From contig LUCW03001543.1 of the NCBI GenBank assembly GCA_001586965.3, positions 1-55,000 on the forward strand: a stretch of 55,000 nt of DNA, written 5' to 3'. Of this stretch, positions 32,966-54,724 are shown piece after piece. The stretch's first letter is position 1. Each line of letters starts with the position of its first letter. The notes below the pieces were generated by a model. The model did no database searches. It saw nothing but the letters and a program-made list of their open reading frames with translations, and was not told the origin of the DNA. This DNA comes from Sphaeroforma sirkka. Taxonomy: Eukaryota > Opisthokonta > Ichthyosporea > Ichthyophonida. A program made the translations under genes and the position numbers.

Positions 32966-33271
32966 ATAATAAATTCAAAAAAAAAGGAGGGACGTGTATA
33001 ACAGCCAGCTCTGTTTAAATGGCCACTATAAATATACTGAACACTATTCTATTTTTAGTTCTGCAGCCACATATGCCACATGTAAAATACCTAGCCTTTC
33101 AAATAGACAGACGTGTATGTACAAACCTTAAATTCAAAAAAGCAAAAAACAAAAAAAAACATGGTACCCGCGTGCGTCTAGGATTTAACGCTGAATATAC
33201 TATATGGATGTATATAGCATTTGGGCACACAGGAATTGGGAATCCTTTTACTTTCTCTCTAAGCAGTCAGT

Positions 33272-34832
33272 ATGGTTCAGCGTTGCACCTACCGAAGACG
33301 TTTGTCTTACAACACAACGTCCAACAAGAAGCGCATGTAAGTGAATATGTAAGTGACTGAGATACACTCCCGCAGAATCGCAAAATTACAGAGATTGCAC
33401 AGATATACATAATGCAATACATGGATACGCACTTGCAACTGCACTGAGAACTCCGGAAGTTAGAAATACCGAATGAAAGTATCTCCCGACGATAGAAATA
33501 GGAATATATATATGATGATGAGTATGGAGAGGTCAGTACAGCGTCAACAACTCACTAACAGTGAATTTTCAGCTGTAAAATGACATCCCATGCCACACCC
33601 TAAATGCTTGCTAGCTATCAGTATGCATATAGATCTGAGCCCTCTTTAGGAGTGGGTGTTCGATATGGAGCTAACATATAAAACCTATTGGAGCTTCTGT
33701 CTATATAATGTACGTTATATAAACGGCAACACGACACAAGCAGCATAGTTATGAATGTTACAAGACAGTATGATGCAAAGCACTATTGCGTGCGGTATTG
33801 CGTCTTCGTCATCTTATATTTCATACTGGCGTTCGATATATGCTAAATGCTTTATAACAATAAGTATGTTATCCCCTGGTCCAAGACCAGTGTTCAATGT
33901 GTTATCGCTGAATAATAGATCTAATTTTCTGATCCGCATTATAGACTCTTCAGTACCTAGATCATTTATACCAAACACCTATCCTCACTCACAATAGTAT
34001 CAAGACGCCCGGAGGTAAGCTTACTTTCCAGTACTTGAAGAAGACCGCCGCTTCTCCCAAATGTGGTGACTGTGGAACCGCCCTTCAGGGTGTCAAGACT
34101 GGCCGCCCCAAAGAGTACGCGCAGATGTCTAAGACCAAGAAGCACGTCACCCGTGCCTATGGAGGTTCACGCTGTGCCTCATGTGTGCGTGAGCGGTATG
34201 TCATGTGTATGCACGCATGAAGTCTGAATGTTTTTTTGGGTAGTTAGACATATTTTAAAAACCCTAAAAAATTTGTACTGATAGTATATAATGGTCGTAT
34301 TTATTGTTTACTAGGATTGTAAGTACCCACATTTGCATTAATGTGTATGCGGGTATTCTGTACGGTCAATTGCGACCGGCCGCAGTCCGAACTTACGAGT
34401 TTGCTAACCTTCCATTGTGCGTGCGAATGTCACTGTTGAGAAAGTACAATTGGGAGTTATGAAACGGTGAGTTTCATGACGCTGTTATAGGTTGAGTAGG
34501 ATTCGTCCGTGGATAGTGGTCGATCAATTCAAGTCGATTTGACTTGGGAGCTCTAAAGCTATTGCTGTACATAGTGTGTATATTCGTGGTATATGTTTGA
34601 GAACACTTAGTACCTTCTGACCTCCTACGAAGGCTAGGGAAAGTGCCAATATACTTGAATCAAACTAGAATAAAGCGCTATCATACTCAACGGCTGTGTC
34701 TTTACCATGTCACAATCGTTCTTTAGATCAGCAACATTAGTATTTTTCAAGTAATTTTCAATGGCATGATTATCTGCAATCGATATATATATATATATAC
34801 GTGTATATGTATATGTGTATGTGTATGTATGC

Positions 34833-34863
<31 letters not shown>

Positions 34864-35328
34864 GTATTGTATATATATGTATTATGTATATTTATAGTGT
34901 ATATAAATATTTGAATATACAAATATGTATGTATAATATATATATATAGATGCATACACACACATATATATATATATATAGAGGTACACATGCACGTACA
35001 CATACATATACACATATACATATTTGTATATGTAAATGTATATACAACACATTACATATATATATATGTATATTTATGTATATTTAGTGAATGTGTATAC
35101 AGACACGTCTATGTATTTTTGTGTGTTGTCAGTGATGCATTTGTTTATTTTTTTTCCTAAGGTACTACATTTCGACGAGTTCTTACTATTCTCGCTGATT
35201 CAAAGCTGTTAGTTGACCATATCTCAAAATTCCCACTTTTCACATTTCTTGTTGTCTGCAGCATCGTTCGTGCCTTCCTTGTGGAGGAGCAGAAGATTGT
35301 CAAGCGATTCCTTAAGAGCAAGCAGTAA
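33272..35328 (+). CDS. RPL34: 60S ribosomal protein eL34 (three exons, complete)
   Basis: Exons 33272-33336, 33998-34195 and 35262-35328 join in phase to 330 nt (109 residues plus stop). Exon 1 reads [20 protein letters not shown] and ends at GTAAGT. Exon 2 starts after CAATAG and reads [15 protein letters not shown], the zinc-finger CGDCGTAL, then [20 protein letters not shown], ending at GTATGT. Exon 3 starts after CTGCAG and reads [19 protein letters not shown]. These are the signature blocks of eukaryotic eL34, a protein of the large cytosolic subunit, with the four Cys of its zinc site (CxxC, CxxC). The length is normal. A pyrimidine tract, CTTTCTCTCTAAGCAG, just before ATG could be a TOP-like leader or the acceptor of a 5'UTR intron. 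Intron 2 carries an H/ACA-like RNA. Confidence 0.97.
34595..34739 (+). ncRNA. H/ACA snoRNA candidate A1, in eL34 intron 2
   Basis: 145 nt with hairpin-hinge-hairpin-tail form. The 5' hairpin has outer stem GTTTGA/TCAAAC, lower stem CACTT/AAGTG, an asymmetric pocket (AGTA / CTAGGGA) and upper stem CCTTC/GAAGG. The hinge has AGAATA (H box ANANNA). The 3' hairpin has AACG..TGTG / CACA..CGTT. It ends GCAACATTA, with ACA three bases from the end. A paralogue (36992-37134) keeps the stems while loops change. Ribosomal-protein introns are standard snoRNA hosts. Target uridines were not determined. Confidence 0.62.
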
Positions 35329-35335
35329 GCTCGCG

Positions 35336-35341
35336 AATAAA
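35336..35341 (+). promoter_or_regulatory. AATAAA polyadenylation signal of eL34
   Basis: Canonical hexamer beginning 8 bases after the TAA stop of eL34. Confidence 0.6.
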
Positions 35342-35509
35342 CGCAATCGTTGCATCTGTTCATTCCTGGATTGATTGCTAAGAACATATTTGAGACTGTG
35401 AGTCAATTTTCATTGCAAGTTTTGATTTGTATGGTATTAGTTGGTGTTGTTTTGTGGAGGCTGTGGTTAGGTGCTATGAAGTTGTCATGAAGTGAAGATG
35501 ACAGAATAT

Positions 35510-35647
35510 GTTTGATACACTCTATACCTTTCAGCCTATATTGGCCATGGAAGTGCATAATTTTCATTCAAACTAGAACAATGTGCAATCTCTACATAAC
35601 GACGATGTCAGTTCCATGATATCCTTGTCCTGGGATGTGCTAAATTA
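35510..35647 (+). ncRNA. H/ACA-like RNA candidate B1
   Basis: Paralogue of 36637-36770. The 5' hairpin has GTTTGA/TCAAAC outer pairing, CACT/AGTG and GCC/GGC. The hinge has AGAACA (ANANNA). The 3' hairpin is closed by GCA-ATCTC / GGGAT-G-TGC. The tail is TAAATTA, so the ACA box would be the variant AAA. It begins about 180 bases downstream of the eL34 stop, on the same strand. Confidence 0.45.
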
Positions 35648-36265
35648 AGAATGGACGCGTACATATACTATGTATATATTCATGTATATATATATAGTAT
35701 AGATATATACATAAATGCATACACGGGTATGTGTTTGTCTTTGTGAATTGTGAATGTGTGTATATATATGTATATGTATTGATACATGTTATATGCGACA
35801 CATCGAGACATGAGCATGACATGTATGATATGTGAGGTGTGGTAACGGAAATGGTAACTAAATGGTATGTATAGCTCTGTGATTATATAGACATGTAGTG
35901 TGATTGTGAATTACGGAATATGTCGCGTGTCAATGTTTTGTCATTCATCGTGTGTTGCTTATGCGCATGTGCGTGTCAAGTATGATGTTATAATCAGAGT
36001 TTGTGAACTTCAACGGTTTCGTACCAACGAGCCCTTCGCGAGATTCTTCAACGATTTCCAGTCATTTTACTCGCACCAGAAATATGTGACAATGTTCACG
36101 GTTGGTGTTAGATACAGTTGATGGAAAGCTTTGCAGTTCTTGTTCTCTTACACTCCATTCGTTGGTACTTACAACAGTGAATTGGTATCGACTCTGTATT
36201 GCATCATGTGGCACGCCTATGTGCAAGTGGTCGATTAAATGGATTGTTATATAGTTTGTGTATGT

Positions 36266-36405
36266 ATAACCTATGATGCTCTGTGAAGGCATTTGGACTG
36301 AATTCTGGTCTTAATACTGCGCAAACTTGCAAACAAAGTCTTTTTGTTTGCTTTCCGTGTGGTCTGACCGTAACATGTCGTTAAAAACGTCACACCTGAG
36401 GTTGT
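36266..36405 (+). ncRNA. box C/D snoRNA candidate C1
   Basis: Terminal stem ATAACC/GGTTGT encloses a C-box-like TATGATGC and a D box CTGA (36396-36399). An internal CTGA (GGACTGAA) is a likely D' box. Internal hairpins GGCA..TGC and GCAAACAAA/TTTGTTTGC follow. The paralogue C2 keeps all of these with compensatory substitutions. Long for a C/D RNA (about 140 nt), so an unusual or U3-like class is possible. Confidence 0.6.
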
Positions 36406-36636
36406 GTATATTTCTACTTTCATAGTTTATTACTAGTTGTGTTGCGTACTGTCTCTTGTTATCTTCTCATGTGGTGGTAGTTTTACGGTAGGACTAATAA
36501 ACTTCCATATTCATTTTCAATATTTCGAGTTTCAGATTTTTTTTCTCGATCTTTATTGTCAATTATATTTACATGCTTGGCCGGTATGCCATCATTTTTA
36601 TCATGCGCAAGCCACTACATTTTTCCGGTTGTATGT

Positions 36637-36770
36637 GTTTGATACACTCTATACCTTTAGCCCTTGGGCAATTAAAGTGCATAATTTTCATTCAAACAAT
36701 ATAAATTTGCAGTCTCTACATAACGACAATATCAGTTCATGTTATTGTTGTCCTGGGATTTGCTAAATTC
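36637..36770 (+). ncRNA. H/ACA-like RNA candidate B2
   Basis: Paralogue of B1. Outer stem GTTTGA/TCAAAC, inner GCC(C)/(G)GGC, hinge ATATAA, second hairpin with GACAA/TTGTC and ACAATA/TATTGT, closed by GCA-GTCTC / GGGAT-T-TGC, tail TAAATTC. Differences from B1 fall mainly in loops or preserve pairing. Confidence 0.45.
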
Positions 36771-36991
36771 GTGTTTTAGTAGTAGTTATCTCGAAAACCA
36801 GAAAATTTAATCAATTCGAAACGTGTGGAAAATTCTACACAATGTAAAACTTCATTGCAATCAATAAACATGGAATTAAGTATTTATCGCTGCATAAATT
36901 GTATTTCCTCTTCAAATACCAGTCCGAAGAGTGCTGGATGCGGTTTATACGTATTTATGTAAAAGAGTTTGTGTTTATGATGTTATGTTTT

Positions 36992-37134
36992 GTTTGAGAA
37001 CACTTAGTACCTTCAGACCTCATCCGAAGGCTAGGGAAAGTGCCAATTTTTGGATCAAACTATATCAATGAGCAGTCTTACTCAACGACTGTGTCCTCCC
37101 CATGGCACAACCGTTCTTTAGATATGCAACATAC
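36992..37134 (+). ncRNA. H/ACA snoRNA candidate A2
   Basis: Paralogue of A1: GTTTGA/TCAAAC, CACTT/AAGTG with the same pocket bases AGTA and CTAGGGA, CCTTC/GAAGG, hinge ATATCA, second hairpin AACGACTGTG / CACAACCGTT, tail GCAACATAC with ACA box. The pocket is identical to A1, suggesting the same target uridine. No host exon was found around it. Confidence 0.6.
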
Positions 37135-37456
37135 CCTGTTTGTAGTAATTGTGTTCTATACAAATGTGTTCTGTATGCTGTTGTTTGTTGTATTATTTGT
37201 TGTGTCCGTTACAATGACAAATAATCTATCACCACGTTTTTGACGTTTTTTACTCCTGAATGTGATGTACATACGCAGAGCTACTTGGCTGTAGTTTTGT
37301 ATTCGCATTCAAATGCCAAAAATGAGTGCGTTGCATCACCAGTCGGTATACGAATCAGGTATATGGCTTGAATTGGCATGTCTATAACTTGGGTGAGTAG
37401 GTATTGTGGTTGCTATTGGTTTGAAGAGTGTTTTTGGAAGGGTACACTTGCAATCC

Positions 37457-37598
37457 GATAGCCCATGATGTTTAGTGAAGGCATTTGGACTGAATTTGGT
37501 CGACGTGCCGCACATTTGTGTGAACAAAGTGTTTTTGTTCGCCTACCGTGCGGTTTGACCTTAGCATGTCGTTAAAAACGTCACACCTGACGGCTATC
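37457..37598 (+). ncRNA. box C/D snoRNA candidate C2
   Basis: Perfect 7-bp terminal stem GATAGCC/GGCTATC directly outside CATGATG (C) and CTGA (D, 37587-37590). D'-like CTGA lies in GGACTGAATT. Hairpins are GGCA/TGCC with GGAC/GTC, and GAACAAA/TTTGTTC. The terminal stem differs in sequence from that of C1 (ATAACC/GGTTGT), yet both pair. Confidence 0.65.
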
Positions 37599-38006
37599 AT
37601 TGCACAATACTGTAGGTGGTTATCTGTGCAGATTGTATATTCCCCTGTAGTTGTAATGTTTATCTGATACGATCTGATTGTGTGCTTCATTACGCAACAC
37701 TGCGGCGGTTGTTCGTTTGTTCGTGAAGATCGTATAGTCCCTGTAGTTATGTTTGTGTTTCGATCATAGTATGTGGTTGATAGGCTTTTCAAAGCGGTGA
37801 AATCCAAAATAAAGCAAACCTCGTGCATATAACGAGTATTCTCTGGGATGAAGATAATTTACAGAGCCGTATGTGGAATATTATATTCAAAGGCAAATAT
37901 ATGCTTCTTTGCCTCAAAGGCATCGGATAGTGTTTGCCGGGTTCATTCAGTTTTACCTGTGCGCGCTATCACGCGTGCAACAGTGAATGATCGGAGAATC
38001 CAAAGC

Positions 38007-38050
<44 letters not shown>

Positions 38051-38640
38051 TGTATTTATTGGTTGATTCATCCTCTACGGTATTCTACGCTGGAGACTTT
38101 ATACAAAACTATGTCTCACCGGTCGTTCAAGTTCGTAGATATATTTGCTTGTCAGATTTTTATTATTTTTTTTTCCTCGCCCATCGCACTCAAGGTAGGC
38201 AAGTACGCTTGTGCGGCTCGTCTCTGCTTATTACTGTACGTGTAGCAAGTTTTAAAATAGCGGTGCTACTGTAATTATGATGTTGAGAGTACTTCGTACT
38301 ACCTGTCTGAAATATTTCAGACTTCGTGTTACGTGCTAGCAAAATTAAGCATTCGTCGATTTGGGAAGCCACGGTCCGTGTCAGTTGAAAATACGTTGAC
38401 TTAACAATATGACAAAAATAAATCTTACTACGAACCTTGTGCATGTTTAAAAGTATATACATATACAGCGTACATATACAGCGCAATTCGCATGTACAAC
38501 AGGGGAAGGTTTTGGTATTCAGTAGTGTCACATATACGCCATTGAAGACCCGAAGCTTGTTTAAACATGTTAGTACAAAGGTATCTAAGAGATATTATTT
38601 TCGGCAAATAATCAAATAAATACATACATGTTTGTAAGCC
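37599..38640. other. no gene recognised
   Basis: Includes a (TA)n run at 38008-38047 and a T-rich stretch near 38160. The phrase TAGCAAAATTAAGCATTCG (38336) recurs diverged at about 39150. No supported frame. Confidence 0.4.
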
Positions 38641-38644
38641 CGCA

Positions 38645-38990
38645 TACACTTACACATATATATATATATATATATATATATGTACTACTACACACACACA
38701 TATATATATATATATACATACATATATATAAATATATGCAACCACAAACACATATATATACACACACACACACACACATCATCACATCATAATGTATATA
38801 TATATATATATATATACATATATATAAATATATGCACCACAAACACACATATACATACACACACACACACATATATATATATATGCACCCCCCCTCCTCC
38901 TCACGTATATATATGTATATATATATATACATATATACATAGATACATATATAAAATATAAATATACATACATACATACATACATACATG

Positions 38991-39084
<94 letters not shown>

Positions 39085-39085
39085 A
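38645..39085. repeat. TA/CA/CATA microsatellite tract
   Basis: Includes two copies of a (TA)n-ATACATATATATAAATATATGCA-type unit with (CA)n and a final pure TA array of about 85 bp. Confidence 0.95.
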
Positions 39086-39111
39086 TATCAAAATCAAAAT
39101 TAAAATTCTCA

Positions 39112-39460
39112 TTTCAATATAGAGCTCGAAAGATTCGGACTTAGCAACGTATTAGCAAAATCAAACATTCGGCGACTACAATAAGTATGAACAACATTCA
39201 CAGGAGGCACGACGATCAACGGAACATAGAAAAGTGTGGAATAATTTATTCCGTTGTTCCATACGCGCTTCAAACGCATCGATCTTGGCATGATCGAACC
39301 CGTATATGATATTCAATATATGATACATAAATACATTCTGGTCAGCTGGGGTAAACTCAAAGTGTTCGAGGTTGTGTATATGTGGCCTCGTGGAGTCCAT
39401 GGATTTCCGTATTTGAAGGCGTCTGCCGAATTGACGATTTGTCGTTACAATATAGCATAA
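39112..39460 (-). other. open frame of uncertain status
   Basis: Minus strand, 74 codons from ATG: HNLEHFEFTPADQNVFMYHI, YGFDHAKIDAFEARMEQRNK. The composition is protein-like, but no family, splice sites or homologue was recognised. It may be an exon or a relic. Confidence 0.25.
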
Positions 39461-39544
39461 CCATCTGTGTCGAATTCAGAAGGCTATGAATATAGAGAGT
39501 GATTTCCGCTCGAGACCCAATATCCAGAGTGAGGGCCATGAAGA

Positions 39545-39600
39545 GTTGAGTGTTGGGGGCTGTTGGGGGCTTGGAGCCTGGGGGCTGGGGCTGTGAGTCT
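39545..39600 (+). repeat. short GGGGGCTGTT / TTGGGGGC array
   Basis: About five imperfect G-rich units with GGGGG and GGGG runs. A third local example of the G-rich short-period arrays in this window. Confidence 0.7.
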
Positions 39601-40304
39601 ACGACTCCGTGGACTATTGGCGGTCTGTCAGACTGTCACACACAAAACCAAACAAATCATATTTGTCAATATAAAATATTTTTTTTAATCTATTTATTAC
39701 AGTATGTGAAATGATATTGTTGTAAATTTAAAAAAAACAAGTAATTATATATAAATATATATATTTTTAAATTTTTCAGCACGGTGTATATGTTTTGATT
39801 TTATAAAAATTTAAAATCTTTGAAGAGAGTTTGCGACGGAATTTAAAATTTGTATTATACTATTATTTAATTTACTATGTATTCGATTTGTCGACGTTGA
39901 CAAGAAAATAATATATTTTGACCCCCTGCCGAGTAAAAATGAGGAGTCGAAGACTGGTCTTAAAGAAAAAAGTAATCTGTTTGCTGAATTTCGACTGGTG
40001 GTGTCTGTGAGAAATGCTTTTGTACATGAATTTGCTTGACAACGGTACACGAGAGCGAATAGAACCAAAGGTTTGTTTGACAACGATATTGTATTGAGTA
40101 TTCTTATCTTGCAGTGGTTTATATACGATAGTTTTAAGAAATACTTCAAGAGATAATCTCGTACAGATTTTTTTTTTTTTAAATATCATATTGGAATATA
40201 CGTATTTTGTTTGGGCGGGTCTGGTGAAAGACTAGAAGGGTACAAATAAGGGCTCTCTTTCTATTTCGTTGGCACTTCTTTGCATCTATTCGAAGGTTTA
40301 CATC

Positions 40305-42833
40305 ATGAAGACAACACTATCGACAGTATTTTTACTGGCCGTTGCCGCATACACCAATGCGCAACAAGAACTGGCCTATTTCTCACACAAGGGCAAAGCA
40401 TTCGATGTAGATGGTTTCGATGCCAACTCATACTCGTACACCGGATTCAATAAGTACGGAAAGGACAAGTATGGTCGCTCCTACACGGAGGCCGAGTCTG
40501 GCAATGGCGCTGAGGTATCTGCAGGGGTAGACGGAGCTGGCCGTATGAATGGCCATCCAAAGTCATTTATCGTCTCTACTGCCGATGCTGACGCTACCGA
40601 ATCCGGCGATTGGTCAAACTATTGGCCGAGTTTCGGAAACGGAAATGATCGTGTCCACAAAAAAGAGGGAATTGTGAGAGCCGGCAACGGTAAGATTATT
40701 GATAAGGCATGGTACCACATGTCGAATCGCCCGGCCCCTACAGTCACTGAGACTCAAACCCAATTCGAGTTCACCGAGGTCTATATCACAAGTTCGGTGG
40801 CACCCACCGAAGACTTTTGGTGTGATGGAGGTTGGATCCAGCTCACTAAAGAGGGAGATCTTATGGATGATGACTGGGCTGTTGCCTTCATCACCGGATA
40901 CCTACAAGTGATTGGCGCCAACGTTGATGACGTCGATACATACGATTGGTGTTTTAATACAAGGAATGAAAGTAACGCTGGCGCATGTGCCCGCCAGCAA
41001 GCAGCATCTCACAGCCCTGAAGACATTGCTGCCGCCTTTGAAAGCGCTACCGACGACCACACATCCCAAATTATTCTATTTGTATGCGATCTACCCTGTC
41101 TAGATTCCATCTGCAAGGCTACTCAGGAAAACTACGCCAAGCTCACTCCACTGCGCCTTACTGAGGTCAGTTTTACAAAGTCTTCTGGAAGTACTCGAGA
41201 TGTAAACACTACATGTATTGATGGGGAGGGCATCTACAGTCCTCCTAACTCAGCAGGAGGCAAGACCTTCAATTTCTGTCCCCAGGGACAAGTTTGCAAC
41301 GTAGGTGGCGAGGCGCAACCTGGGAATGCATCCTGCGTATGTGAAGCATGCGCAGATCAATCGTCCTGTCTTTCAACTACCTGTGTTGTGACACACGGGA
41401 TCAAGAATGAAACCGAATCTGAAGCCGAACCCGAATGGATGTCCAGGCCAATGTGCCTACCCGTGAATGGACAGCCTTCATGTTTTGCCGGATTCTATGA
41501 ATCTGAGGGATTTTGCAATTTATGTCCTGCTGCCGATAACTGTGTGTCTTCGGTTTGTACCGGACCAATGAATGCAATGTGCGCGTTCGCAGGGTGCGAC
41601 GGAACATACATAAACACTGCAGCGCCCGGAGGATCTGGTTCATGCTTGTGCTTGTCAGAGCCGACAGAGACGTCTTGCGAACTCCAGTGCCGTGATGTCG
41701 ATAACTGTGGTAAGTATAGTATTCTGTATCTAGTCGCTAAACCCTAAAACCCTAAAAAACCCTCTAGTCGACATAATTAAGCCAATTATTCTAATTGTCG
41801 CTGTTATGATACTTTTCCATTGTTTAGGACCTTATCCCGACCATTCACATTTCTGTGTCCTGTCTCCTTATTCATCCACCCACCCTCCCAAAAATTTGCA
41901 GGTTCGGTTACAGTTAACTCTGAAGTTTTCATGCCGGATGGTACTCTCGTGCCTCGATCAAATACAAAATTCACACTAACGTGCATCACTGATGGGGACG
42001 TTAGTGACAAGATCACAAGTGTTACTGGACCTAGTGGTGAACAAACTGTTAATGCCGATCCTTGCAAATACATACTGTCGCTAGAAGATGAACAGATCAC
42101 GATTGATGGTGTTGTCTACGTTGCGCTTGAGGGCAATGGCGACGAGGCCACAGTATCAAATGGCACCTCGAGCACAATCAATGTCAGATTTGTTCCCGAA
42201 AACAGTGTTGGAGTCCTCGTACTAAATATCTTAACTGGTGAGCCCATCGAAGGTATCGACGTTACCGCTAACGGTGATGTAACCAAGACAACTGGTCCTA
42301 CAGGCTCTGTTCTTTTCTCAGCAGAGAAAGCAGAAATCCCAGAAGGTTCTGCGTCCGTATTCATGGTTCCAGGAACAACTGATGGCTTATTCTTGGTCTC
42401 GCTTAACAACATTGTCGCCACTCCGAATGATGGAACCGATGGTGACACCACACGCAGACGTGCCGCTGATGCCTTTGTCATTCCTGAGTTTAACTATGTA
42501 CAAAATGGTACCCTCGTTGTCAAGCTCACGCGCAGTGATAGAACATCACCCCTGGAAGGCCAAACTGTATCAGTCTCGGTCAACGGTGGAGAGGCCACAG
42601 TATTGGTAGAGAAGTCACCTGGTATCTATGCATTAGATGGCCTGGAGGACGGTGAGGAGGTACAAGTAACCCTGCCAGCGGTTGCTCAAGATACAGATGA
42701 CATCATGTACGGCGGACCCTTGTTACTCAGTCCAGATACCCCGGTTGTGGATGTGAATTTCGATGGAGGTTCACTAATCGTGGCTGTATATGGAACTCCG
42801 ATCCCGGCTGAAAGTCCAGTTCCAGCACCGTAA
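40305..42833 (+). CDS. secreted cysteine-rich protein (two exons)
   Basis: Exon 1 is 40305-41709 and exon 2 is 41902-42833. Donor GTAAGT and acceptor TTTGCAG join in phase (G|GT, Gly), giving 778 residues. The start MKTTLSTVFLLAVAAYTNAQ is a clear signal peptide. Residues about 20-170 are Gly/Tyr/Asp-rich. About 170-470 is cysteine-rich (CxxCxxxSxC-type clusters, several N-x-S/T). Exon 2 encodes beta-sandwich-like segments, for example VGVLVLNILTGEPIEGIDVT, which resembles carboxypeptidase-regulatory/Cna-B-like folds. It ends in a Pro-rich tail with no membrane segment. It is probably an extracellular or wall-associated protein. No family could be named. A GTAAGA word at the stop could allow alternative splicing. 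Confidence 0.8.
41738..41768. repeat. TTTAGGG-like telomeric repeat in intron
   Basis: AAACCCTAAAACCCTAAAAA followed by ACCCT, just inside the 5' end of the intron of the secreted-protein gene. Similar short CCCTAAA words occur at about 5375, 12220, 34260 and 45430, and TTTAGGG at 54766-54772. Confidence 0.7.
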
Positions 42834-43105
42834 GACCTACGGTCTAAATGACTTACAAACATATCCCACATTCGGATCTACTGGTTCACAGCTAAGAAGT
42901 GCACTCAGTATTGCTAATTGGAAGTTCAAGTTAGTCGTTCAAAGACATGTGGCGATATCGCACATAATCTCCCTCAGCTAATGATGTCGCTTAGACAATT
43001 TTTCGTATTCAATATAAAATACATTCTGGTACAGACTAAGATTCAGTCACTTTTTCTTTTCAATATCTTAAGGATAGTCTTCCTTATGTCTCACGTTGCA
43101 GATTA

Positions 43106-43151
<46 letters not shown>

Positions 43152-43770
43152 TGTATTTATGTTGAATATATATATATATATATATATTTATATGTATATG
43201 TATATGTATACACACCACACACACACACACATATATATATACATATATATATATATATAACATATATATTGCAAAAGGCTAACACTGGACACATGTAGGT
43301 ATATAGCCTGCACACACAAATAACTTACACATACGTTCACGGCAGCATATATGCGTTTCTCGGTGCTTTGTGGTATTTGTGTAAACTAGAAACATGCTGA
43401 AGCACCTTCACAATATAGACGACGAAGAGGACCACCATTTTTATCCGTAGCAACGGTCACGTTCATGCTTTTCATGAAACTACTAAGTTAACGTGCTTTT
43501 GAATCGTTCTCTCAAGATGTATTCAGTCCGGCTCAATACGTATATGATTGCCTGTACATATCCCAACACAAAGTTACGCCCGTTGTCCAATTACAAATCT
43601 TTCACCTGCCCTTACTGGTGAGCGTGTTGCGATGAGAGTGTGTACTTGGAATCTACACCGTTTTTAAATAATTTCGCATAAGGTAGAGCTTGCGAGTCAT
43701 AAAAATTCATGCCCACGTATGCATGAAAAAATCCGTATACCCAAAAACAACAACCGGAGCGTATCTAATC
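42834..43770. repeat. intergenic region with TA/CA array
   Basis: A (TA)n and CA tract spans 43105-43262. The rest is unremarkable. The secreted-protein and RalGAP genes converge here. Confidence 0.7.
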
Positions 43771-43776
43771 TTTATT
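43771..43776 (-). promoter_or_regulatory. AATAAA polyadenylation signal of RalGAP gene
   Basis: TTTATT on plus equals AATAAA on minus, about 106 bases past the TAG stop at 43882-43884. Confidence 0.55.
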
Positions 43777-43881
43777 ATAATGGAACATGTAATAGTTCAA
43801 GCAGAAACCTCTATGTCCATAGTTGCATATGTGTATATCACAGTATTCTGTGACGGCAATCGAGACAGAGTCAAAGTCGGG

Positions 43882-54724
<10,843 letters not shown>

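Noticed and set aside
33019..33360. 113-codon plus-strand ORF
   Set aside because: It overlaps eL34 exon 1 in another frame. The eL34 frame is supported by strong protein identity and phase.
35900..36121. 73-codon ORF with RFRTNEPFARFFNDFQSF
   Set aside because: No family recognised, no splice context, and it lies among structured RNA candidates. Kept only as a note.
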